Source of the DNA: an uncultured Oscillospiraceae bacterium
GTDB taxonomy: Bacteria; Bacillota; Clostridia; Oscillospirales; Acutalibacteraceae
Direction: 5' to 3'
DNA: 60,350 bases
Assembly (NCBI GenBank): GCA_900547305.1
Contig: URGH01000003.1
Location: 1 to 60,350 of the forward strand
The notes under the pieces are model-generated. The model was not told the origin of the DNA and searched no databases. It worked only from the letters and a program-made list of their open reading frames with translations. The position numbers were made by a program, and so were the translations under genes. Shown here in pieces: positions 19,349 through 26,474 of this stretch; within the stretch, counting starts at the first letter, position 1; every line of letters begins with the position of its first letter.

Positions 19349-21577
19349 ATGCCTTTACGTTACGGCGACAATTTAAAACCGGAATTATACGTTTACAATA
19401 ACGGCATAAAAATCGGGTTTGAGGTTAAACGGGAGTCAGGCGGCTTTAATTTCAAATACGGGGCTGTTAAAGGAAATTTTAAATTTTCCGAAACGGCAAA
19501 CGGATTTTCATACGTTATAGAAGCGGAAAACACGGGAGCGTGCGATTTTGCGCCCGAGCAGCTGGTTTTGGACATGGGCGTGGATACATATATGGAAAGC
19601 TACCCCGAGTGGAACGAAAAGTATTTCCCGTCGTTTTTTCGGTGTGAAAAAAGCCATTTTTACGGCTATTTTATGCGGCCCGATGGCGAAATGCTCGGCG
19701 TGTTTTGCGGCAGCCCGGCAGCGAGCTATTCCTTAGAGTACAACAAGCCCGATATTAACAGCTACGGTCACAGAATCAAAGCGGCGCAGCTTGTGCTGCT
19801 GAGCAGTCTGCGGAAGCCATATCATCACCCCGAAAACTGTCGGGTTATCCGCCCGGGCGAAAAAAAGAATTACATTATTAATTTTGAATACTGCAAAAGC
19901 CGTGAAGAATGGGCGGAGTTGCTGACGGAAAAATACGGATTCCCGTATATTACCGCCGAGAAATTCACCGTTGAAAAAAACGGGATTATAAAGCCGACGG
20001 TAAAATCAAAATCCTTGTACAATATAATTCTTACCGCTCCGAGCGGCAGGGAAACCGACTGCTTTAAGGCGGAGGAGTATGGGCTTTACAGACTTGAAAT
20101 AAGAAATCGGGCGGGATACAGCGCAACAGCCGCGTTTTACTGCCGAAAGCCGTTTGAGCAATATATGAAAGCGGCGCGCGGGGCGGCTGTTTCATGCCCG
20201 CCGCACGCCACCACCCATTGCGAGAGCTGGTACGGGCTGTTTTCCGCGTTTGCGGCGGCTAAGCATTACCCCAACGTGGCGGCGGATAAAACGGCGGAGA
20301 ATATGTTCGGGCAAATAATGCCTTATATGTTTGACTTTGAAAACGCAAAACCTAAGCTCCTGACCGAAAGAATACAAAATGTATCCGCGCTTATAAGTCT
20401 GCTTGTCGATCACTACGAGCTGGACGAAAAGAGAAATTACCGCTCGCTTTTGTGCGCTTCGAAATTTGCCGACTGGCTTATTACAAGGCAGCATTCCGAC
20501 GGCGGCTATTACAGAAACGAAACGCTTTATACCTGTGTTATTTATCCCGCAAAATCAATGCTGGAGCTGTATTTTGCCGAAAAAAGAGCGGGGGAAAAGG
20601 ACGGATATTTTAAAGAAGCCGCGCAGAGGCACTACCGCTCGGCGGCTCTTGCGGTACAAGATATTACGGAAAGGCTTGAAAACATTCAGACCGAGGGCGA
20701 GCAGACTCTTGAGGACGGAATGCTTACCTGCTCGGCTTTACAAATTGCAATGTACGCGCTGACCCTGCCGCCCGAAAAACGCGGTAAATACATAAAAGCC
20801 GCCGAGCATATGATTTCGGTTCACCGATGTCTTGAGCAGCTTGAAAATCCCGATTGCAGAATGAGAAACGCAACAATAAGATATTGGGAAGCACAGTACG
20901 ACGTTCTTATTCTTCGCAATTTGCAAACATCGCCCCACGGCTGGAGCGCATGGCTTTCCTACGCGCTTTATTATCTTTACCTCTTAACGGGGAAAAAGAA
21001 TTATCTTACCGAGCTTATGAATCTGACCGGCGCGTGTATTCAGCTGGTATCGGATACGGGCGAGCTGCGCTGGGGCTTTGCGACCGACCCCTGCGTTATT
21101 GCGGAAAGCTGCGCCTGCCCCGATTATACAAAGCCCGTAAGGGGCGTGTTCGGGGACGCGGGCTACCGTGAAAAATTTGAAAAACGGATTATAGGCGAAG
21201 AATATATAAGTATGATTTCGGGCTGGTTCAAAACTGCCGATACCCAACCCGTAACGGGCGGGCACTATTGGTGCCCACTGTTTACCGAGACGGAAACGGT
21301 TGAGGTTGATAAGCAGGGCGGCTGCTGCGATAACGATGTTCACGAGATATTCAAATGCCTTGAAGAAACGGTTCTGAAAAGGGCGTTTATATATCAGAAC
21401 GGCGACGGAACGCTGCTATGCTACAATTGCAGGGCGTTTTCGGAAAACGGGAAAATCACTCTTGTTAAAACCGAGGATATTGATAAGGTTTGCATAAATC
21501 TTAAAAAAAGCGCCGTTTTGGAAACGGAACACAAAAGCTGTGTTTGCGGCGCAGGAATTACGGAAATAACGCTTTGA
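19349..21577 (+). CDS. Cytoplasmic six-hairpin (alpha/alpha-toroid) glycosidase-like protein
   Basis: The protein has 742 residues and no signal sequence. Residues 1-270 are beta-rich; residues about 280-680 consist of repeated amphipathic helix pairs with aromatic and acidic loop residues (CESWYGLFSAFAAAKHYPN, DGGYYRNETLYTCVIYPAKS, SPHGWSAWLSYALYYLYLLT). This is the pattern of alpha/alpha-barrel glycosidases and polysaccharide-lyase-like proteins. The ATG has GGGGA eight bases upstream. No family-specific catalytic motif was recognised, so it may be a hydrolase, lyase or epimerase of the six-hairpin superfamily. It lies between the TIM-barrel protein and the U32-like Fe-S protein. Confidence 0.55.
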   Translation: MPLRYGDNLKPELYVYNNGIKIGFEVKRESGGFNFKYGAVKGNFKFSETANGFSYVIEAENTGACDFAPEQLVLDMGVDTYMESYPEWNEKYFPSFFRCEKSHFYGYFMRPDGEMLGVFCGSPAASYSLEYNKPDINSYGHRIKAAQLVLLSSLRKPYHHPENCRVIRPGEKKNYIINFEYCKSREEWAELLTEKYGFPYITAEKFTVEKNGIIKPTVKSKSLYNIILTAPSGRETDCFKAEEYGLYRLEIRNRAGYSATAAFYCRKPFEQYMKAARGAAVSCPPHATTHCESWYGLFSAFAAAKHYPNVAADKTAENMFGQIMPYMFDFENAKPKLLTERIQNVSALISLLVDHYELDEKRNYRSLLCASKFADWLITRQHSDGGYYRNETLYTCVIYPAKSMLELYFAEKRAGEKDGYFKEAAQRHYRSAALAVQDITERLENIQTEGEQTLEDGMLTCSALQIAMYALTLPPEKRGKYIKAAEHMISVHRCLEQLENPDCRMRNATIRYWEAQYDVLILRNLQTSPHGWSAWLSYALYYLYLLTGKKNYLTELMNLTGACIQLVSDTGELRWGFATDPCVIAESCACPDYTKPVRGVFGDAGYREKFEKRIIGEEYISMISGWFKTADTQPVTGGHYWCPLFTETETVEVDKQGGCCDNDVHEIFKCLEETVLKRAFIYQNGDGTLLCYNCRAFSENGKITLVKTEDIDKVCINLKKSAVLETEHKSCVCGAGITEITL

Positions 21578-21586
21578 GGTGCGGGT

Positions 21587-22603
21587 ATGAAATTTTCAGT
21601 CGGTTATCAGCTTACAAAAAACGGCAGTTTTACGGCTGCGGTTAAAGAAAACAGAGATAAAATCGGTGAAATTTATTTCGCGCTGCCGGAGTTTGCAAAC
21701 GGCAGAAACGGCAGAAGCGTTGAAACCGAGCTTACCGATTATGAGTACCGCGAACGTATGGAGACCGAGCTGCGCGAGCTTTCGGCTTTGAATATACCGT
21801 TTAATTGGCTGCTCAATGCCGAATGCTACGGCAGGCACGCGCAGTCGCGGGCGTTTTTCAATAATATAGGAAATACCGCGGATTATCTTATTTCCCGTTA
21901 CGGCTTAAAATCGATAACGACCACCTCGCCCCTTATAGCCAAATTTTTTAAGCAGAATTTTCCCGAAACGGATGTAAGAGCTTCGGTCAATATGGAAATA
22001 GGCACCGCCGTCGGTATGGATTACATTGCCGAATATTTCGACAGCTTTTATTTAAAAAGAGAATATAACAGGGATTTCGGGAAAATTGCCGAAATTAAAG
22101 GCTGGTGCGCCGATAACGGGAAAAGGCTTTTCGGGCTTGCAAACAGCGGATGTCTTAATTACTGCTCTGTGCATACCTTTCATGATAATTTGGTTGCGCA
22201 TGAGAACGAGGCGGCTGAAATGGATAACGCCTATCAGTTTGAGGGGCAGTGCCGTATATATTTAAAAAACGGGGAAAAACGGAAAAAGTGGCTGAGTATA
22301 TCTAACTTTATAAGACCCGAGGACGCTGCGCTTTACGAGGGACTGTTTGACGGCTTAAAGCTCGCAACGCGGGTGAACCGAAATGCTGCGGGTGTAATAA
22401 GAGCCTACTGCTGCGGCTCGTATTCGGGTAATCTGCCGGGGCTACTTGAGCCCGACCATTCGGCGCTGTTTTACCCCGCCGTAATAGAAAATAAAAAAAT
22501 ACCCGATGATTTCGGCGTAAAAACCGCAAGCTGCGATAAGCGGTGTGAAAAATGCGGGTACTGTGAGAAAGCATTGGCAAACGCATTGCTTTGCCTTGAA
22601 TAG
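21587..22603 (+). CDS. U32-peptidase-like Fe-S protein
   Basis: The protein has 338 residues. Its architecture is that of U32 family proteins: an N-terminal barrel half (VGYQLTKNGSFTAAVKEN), then LANSGCLNYCSVHTFHDN. That Cys-rich segment matches the place where U32 members such as UbiU/UbiV and related enzymes bind a [4Fe-4S] cluster. A further Cys group near the C-terminus (CCGSYSG, CDKRCEKCGYC) could supply more ligands. U32 proteins carry out oxygen-independent hydroxylations or remain uncharacterised; despite the name, protease activity is not generally shown. It is 12 bases upstream of the first QueG-like gene and begins the redox island. Its presence in a glycan locus is unusual. Confidence 0.7.
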   Translation: MKFSVGYQLTKNGSFTAAVKENRDKIGEIYFALPEFANGRNGRSVETELTDYEYRERMETELRELSALNIPFNWLLNAECYGRHAQSRAFFNNIGNTADYLISRYGLKSITTTSPLIAKFFKQNFPETDVRASVNMEIGTAVGMDYIAEYFDSFYLKREYNRDFGKIAEIKGWCADNGKRLFGLANSGCLNYCSVHTFHDNLVAHENEAAEMDNAYQFEGQCRIYLKNGEKRKKWLSISNFIRPEDAALYEGLFDGLKLATRVNRNAAGVIRAYCCGSYSGNLPGLLEPDHSALFYPAVIENKKIPDDFGVKTASCDKRCEKCGYCEKALANALLCLE

Positions 22604-22614
22604 GAGAGATTAAT

Positions 22615-23700
22615 ATGCTTAAAAACAAACTTATTAAAGAGGCTGCGTTAGCCGCCGGTGCGGACGCCTGTGGCATAGCGCCGATTACGCGCATGAAAGG
22701 CGCGCCGGATGAAATGAATCCCATGTATCTGTTTCCCGGGGTTAAAAGCATGATAGGCTTTGTGTTCCGTATTCCGCGCGGCGTGCAAAGGGGAATAGAA
22801 GAGGGAACACAGTTTTACCAGTACCCCTCTATGGCGTACGGCGGAATTAACGAGATATTCGCCCCCGCCGTGCTTTACAGCGTGGGAAAGGTGATTGAGG
22901 ATAACGGCTACGAAGCGTTTGTTTACCGTAATACAGGCGCCAGGGGCTGCGTTTCGGATATGGACGGTTCCCCCGGTAATACCCTTTCTCCCGAGGAGCA
23001 GATAGAGGTTAACGAGAACGCGAAAACCTCGACCGCGCACCACAGGAACGTTCAGTTTACAAGAGCTACAAGAGAGGAAAACGTGCCGCCCGATTTACAG
23101 TTTCAGTTCCGTTTGGCGGCGGTTGCCTGCGGTCTCGGTGAAATAGGCTGGAGCAAAATGCTGCTCACGCCCGAATTCGGACCTTTACAGCGCGTAGCCT
23201 TTATTTTTACCGACGCCGAATTTGATGAATACGACGAAATGTATTCGGGTAAGCCCCTTTGCCGTAAATGCGGCGCGTGCGTAAGGGAGTGCCCGGGCGG
23301 ATGTATTCCCGCGATTAATTCGGGACATACGATTACGGTTGATATTGAGGGAAAAATCAGCGAATGGGGCGATATAGACATGTGGCGCTGCTATGCGTTC
23401 TATACCCATGCGGGCAGATATTACAACCCCTTTGTGCCGAAAGAGGTATGGGATAAAAACGAAAACGGCGCGCTTGATTTAATGGAGGGCGTAACCGACG
23501 TTGCAGACGAGCACGAAATTATGAAAGTATATACGGCGCTTCAGAAGTATTTCCCCAGCTGGGTAGGCTACAATATGGCAAAATGCGGCGGTTGTATAAG
23601 GGCGTGCGTAAGCATGCTTGAGAAAAAGGGCGGCTGCATGGAGGGGCGCTTCAAAGAGCCGCTGCGCAACCGTAAAACACCCTGGAAGTTGGACAGATAG
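22615..23700 (+). CDS. QueG/reductive-dehalogenase-like double [4Fe-4S] protein (copy 1)
   Basis: The protein has 361 residues. An N-terminal QueG-like domain (AGADACGIAPITRM, PGVKSMIGFVFRIP) leads to GLGEIGWSKMLLTPEFGPLQ, which resembles the cobalamin-contact region of QueG and reductive dehalogenases. A ferredoxin-like motif CRKCGACVRECP starts at Cys216, and a second Cys group CGGCIRAC starts at about Cys324, giving two clusters. True QueG is longer and carries HEAT repeats, absent here. It is the largest of three tandem paralogs, with an extra 60-70 residues between the cluster motifs. A reductive activity is likely; the substrate is unknown. Confidence 0.72.
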   Translation: MLKNKLIKEAALAAGADACGIAPITRMKGAPDEMNPMYLFPGVKSMIGFVFRIPRGVQRGIEEGTQFYQYPSMAYGGINEIFAPAVLYSVGKVIEDNGYEAFVYRNTGARGCVSDMDGSPGNTLSPEEQIEVNENAKTSTAHHRNVQFTRATREENVPPDLQFQFRLAAVACGLGEIGWSKMLLTPEFGPLQRVAFIFTDAEFDEYDEMYSGKPLCRKCGACVRECPGGCIPAINSGHTITVDIEGKISEWGDIDMWRCYAFYTHAGRYYNPFVPKEVWDKNENGALDLMEGVTDVADEHEIMKVYTALQKYFPSWVGYNMAKCGGCIRACVSMLEKKGGCMEGRFKEPLRNRKTPWKLDR

Positions 23701-23711
23701 AAGGATTGGCA

Positions 23712-24287
23712 ATGCATTTTTTCGGTCAGATGTTAGGCTTTGTTGCAATGACATTTTCGATTTTGTCAAATTTGCAGCATGTAAGACGTCATATACTCTT
23801 TTTTAAATTTTTATCGGATATTCTTTGGGTTATAAGCTTTTACCTGATAGGCAGTTTTCCCGCCTGTGTTACAACCTCAATTGCAATAGGAAGAGAATTT
23901 GTTTTCTATAACAGGGGCAAAAAATGGGCGGACGGTAAGATTTGGATAGGCGTGTTTGCGCTGATGTTTTTATCGTCTTCATTGCTTACTATGAAAAATA
24001 TATACGGATTGCTGCCCGCCGTCAGCTCGGTTTTTTCAACATTTGCGTTTTATTGCACCGATGTGAAGAAAATGAAGCTGCTGCTTATAGCCCAGTCATC
24101 GGGAATGTTAATGTATAACTGCGTTTACCGTTCCCCCGCGGGAATATGCGACGCGCTTTCGGCTATTCTCGCTATCTTTATTTCATTTATACACGTTGAT
24201 TTATCTTGGATAAAGTCGGGAATTGCCGCGCGCAGGCCGAAAACCGGCGGTGCGGTCAAGCCGGAATTAAGGGTTAATTATGGTTGA
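23712..24287 (+). CDS. YgjV-like small integral membrane protein
   Basis: The protein has 191 residues with about five or six hydrophobic segments (FGQMLGFVAMTFSILSNLQ, FLSDILWVISFYLIGSFPAC, IWIGVFALMFLSSSLLTM). The layout matches bacterial YgjV-type inner-membrane proteins. The ATG at 23712 has GAAGGA six bases upstream and is preferred over the TTG at 23706. It overlaps the next gene by eight bases, implying translational coupling with the cupin. No transport substrate is known for this family. Confidence 0.65.
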   Translation: MHFFGQMLGFVAMTFSILSNLQHVRRHILFFKFLSDILWVISFYLIGSFPACVTTSIAIGREFVFYNRGKKWADGKIWIGVFALMFLSSSLLTMKNIYGLLPAVSSVFSTFAFYCTDVKKMKLLLIAQSSGMLMYNCVYRSPAGICDALSAILAIFISFIHVDLSWIKSGIAARRPKTGGAVKPELRVNYG

Positions 24288-24621
24288 AATTAAAAGCTAT
24301 AACGGCGGTGATTTCAAGGTTTTATGCGAGCACGGCGAGTGGAAGATAGGCTTTTTAAAATATTCCGAGCGCTTTTCGCGATTTAAGGTTTTGGAGCGCC
24401 ACACGGAAACAGACGAGGCTTTTGTGCTGCTGACGGGCAGAGCACGGCTGTATTTATGCGACGAAACCGATGAAATTCACACCTATAAAATGAAAAAACG
24501 CACGGTATACAATGTAAAAAAATCAGTTTGGCACCATATTACCGTAAGCCGCGGGGCTACCGTTTTGGTGGTTGAAAACAGAAACACCTGCAAGGATAAT
24601 ACCGAAAGGAAGATGGTTTAA
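24280..24621 (+). CDS. Small cupin-like protein
   Basis: This is a 113-residue single-domain protein. Residues about 40-105 follow a cupin pattern: ERHTETDEAFVLLTGRARLY gives the first motif with His and Glu metal-ligand candidates, and WHHITVSRGATVLVVENRN gives the second. It overlaps both neighbours (eight bases with YgjV-like, one base with QueG-like copy 2). Small cupins of this kind bind metals, sugars or aromatic acids, or act as isomerases. Its embedding between reductase-like genes suggests it binds or isomerises the same small substrate. Confidence 0.65.
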   Translation: MVEIKSYNGGDFKVLCEHGEWKIGFLKYSERFSRFKVLERHTETDEAFVLLTGRARLYLCDETDEIHTYKMKKRTVYNVKKSVWHHITVSRGATVLVVENRNTCKDNTERKMV

Positions 24622-25517
24622 TGCTTACTAAGGAAGATATTAAAAGAACAGCGGAGGAGCTGGGCGCGAGTATTTGCGGGATCGGCGCGGTTTATGACGA
24701 GCCCGACCCTCAGCGCGACCCTAAAATGATATTACCCGCCGCGAAATGTATAATAGGCTTCGGCTTTGCCGTTCCGAAGGGGCTTTACCTCACAATGGAC
24801 GCGGAATCGCAGTTTTATACATATACCTCGGTTGGCGTAAAATATATCGACGAGGAAATGGCGGAGATTTTTCTGCTTAAAATCGGCGGTATGATTGAGA
24901 ACGAGGGTTATGACGCATGCCTGCAAAAGGCGATTCCCAATTTGCGGATAAAGGGAGATAAAACCACAAATCCCGAAGTGCTTGATACATATGAGCTGAT
25001 TCATGCCGAGGCGGTTGAGGCGGGCAAGCCCGCGCCCGATGTTATTATCGATTTCGGAAAAGCGGCAAAAAGCTGCGGACTCGGCGAAGCGGGGCTGAAC
25101 GGAAAAATAATCAACAGGGAATACGGTCCGTTTATGCGTTACTGCTTTATTATTACGGATATGCCGCTTGAGCCCGATGAGCCTGTTACGGAAAATATCT
25201 GCGATAAATGCGGCGAATGTATAAAGGCATGTCCCGGCGGCGCCGTAAGCGAGAACGGCTTGGATACATGGCAGTGCGCGGTGTACTATAAGGGCGCGCA
25301 CCGTTCCAACCCGTTTATTACTGACGAATTTTTGAAGGACGACCCCGAAAGAGAGGCTATATTAAACGGTGAGAAAAGGTTCGACAGCCAAAGCGCGAGA
25401 AAGCTGTTCGGAAAAATGAATTTTCTGCCGAATACCCAGTGGGGATACGCGCCGTGCCTTTGCGGGAGAAAGTGCGATATTGCCTGCTATAGGCATTTGA
25501 AGGGAGAAATCGAGTAA
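24621..25517 (+). CDS. QueG/reductive-dehalogenase-like double [4Fe-4S] protein (copy 2)
   Basis: The protein has 298 residues and starts in the TAATG overlap with the cupin gene. The domain order matches copy 1: QueG-like N-terminus (LGASICGIGAVYDEPD, AAKCIIGFGFAVPKG), core CGLGEAGLNGKIINREYGPF, ferredoxin motif CDKCGECIKACP from about Cys194, DTWQCAVYYKGA, and the second cluster motif CLCGRKCDIAC. It ends at the second cluster and lacks the QueG HEAT-repeat tail. It overlaps copy 3 by one base (TAATG again), indicating tight co-expression. Confidence 0.72.
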   Translation: MLTKEDIKRTAEELGASICGIGAVYDEPDPQRDPKMILPAAKCIIGFGFAVPKGLYLTMDAESQFYTYTSVGVKYIDEEMAEIFLLKIGGMIENEGYDACLQKAIPNLRIKGDKTTNPEVLDTYELIHAEAVEAGKPAPDVIIDFGKAAKSCGLGEAGLNGKIINREYGPFMRYCFIITDMPLEPDEPVTENICDKCGECIKACPGGAVSENGLDTWQCAVYYKGAHRSNPFITDEFLKDDPEREAILNGEKRFDSQSARKLFGKMNFLPNTQWGYAPCLCGRKCDIACYRHLKGEIE

Positions 25518-26452
25518 TGAGAGACAGTATTATCAGGCTGGCAAAGGATAATTTTGCGGATATTATAGGTTTTGCGCCGTCAAGCCGTTTTTCACCCGAC
25601 GACCCCATTTTTAAAATATACCCCGATACCAAAACCGTTATCGGGCTGGCGTTCAGGGTATTAAGGGGTATTTACAGAGGTACGGAAGAGGGAACCACCT
25701 ACTACCAATACACAACAATGGGCGTTGAAAATATGGAAGAGACCATAATGCCCATGGCGCAGCTGAAAATTGCTACGTTGATTGAGAAAAACGGGTATAT
25801 TGCCGTTCCGCAGCGCAGACATCAGCAAATTATGGCGGAGTATGACAGCACCAACCCTGAAGTGGCTTACGACGCGGTATACCGCGGCAGAACCGCCGAA
25901 ACACAGATGAATTTTACAGACGCCGCGGTTAAATGCGGGCTTGGCGAAAAGGGGCTCAGCGGAGCTTTGCTTACGGATGATTTCGGACCCTTTGTAAGGT
26001 ACTGCTTTATTCTTACAAACGCCGAAATTGAGACGGACGAAACTATCGCCCCGCACCTTTGCGATAATTGCGGAAAATGCGTAAAGGCATGCCCCGGAAA
26101 GGCGATCTCCCCCGACGGCGAGCTTGACAGGTGGCAGTGCGCGGTTTACTACAATGGCGCTAACGGCACTAAAAATCCCTTTATGCCGCCCGACGCTTTT
26201 GCGGATATGGATAACCGCATAGAAATAATAGCGGGCGAGGCGAAAGTAACCGCCGAAACCGCGAAAAAAATACTTGACGAAATTTACTTTTATCCTCCGG
26301 CACAGCATGCCTATCAATGCTCGATTTGCGGCAGAGCCTGCGATACCGCCTGCTACTGCCACTTAGAGGAAAAGGGAGTGCTGAAACGTAAATTCAACCG
26401 CCCGTTCAGGGATAGGGAAGAATGGAAGTTCGGCATAGATGATTTTAAATAA
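25517..26452 (+). CDS. QueG/reductive-dehalogenase-like double [4Fe-4S] protein (copy 3)
   Basis: The protein has 311 residues. It shares with copy 2 the core CGLGEKGLSGALLTDDFGPF, the ferredoxin motif CDNCGKCVKACP from about Cys182, DRWQCAVYYNGAN, and CSICGRACDTACYCHLEEKG. With copy 1 it shares the N-terminal YRGTEEGTTYYQYTTMG region (RGIEEGTQFYQYPSMAYG in copy 1) and the C-terminal FNRPFRDREEW/FKEPLRNRKTPW tail, so copies 1 and 3 may be the closer pair there. Mutual divergence suggests distinct roles, perhaps subunits or successive steps. It is followed after 22 bases by the dockerin protein gene. Confidence 0.72.
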   Translation: MRDSIIRLAKDNFADIIGFAPSSRFSPDDPIFKIYPDTKTVIGLAFRVLRGIYRGTEEGTTYYQYTTMGVENMEETIMPMAQLKIATLIEKNGYIAVPQRRHQQIMAEYDSTNPEVAYDAVYRGRTAETQMNFTDAAVKCGLGEKGLSGALLTDDFGPFVRYCFILTNAEIETDETIAPHLCDNCGKCVKACPGKAISPDGELDRWQCAVYYNGANGTKNPFMPPDAFADMDNRIEIIAGEAKVTAETAKKILDEIYFYPPAQHAYQCSICGRACDTACYCHLEEKGVLKRKFNRPFRDREEWKFGIDDFK

Positions 26453-26474
26453 TTGAACTTTAAGGAAATGTCGT

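Noticed and set aside
21587..22603. Annotation of the U32-like protein as a protease
   Set aside because: Its Cys groups point to Fe-S chemistry and characterised U32 relatives are not typical proteases.
25661..26362. 233-codon minus-strand frame opposite QueG-like copy 3
   Set aside because: It is antisense to a gene with two Fe-S motif sets and tight start/stop overlaps; its composition is not protein-like.
22615..26452. Annotation of the three paralogs as epoxyqueuosine reductase (QueG)
   Set aside because: They lack the HEAT-repeat tail, are triplicated and lie in a catabolic locus, so a queuosine role is not supported.
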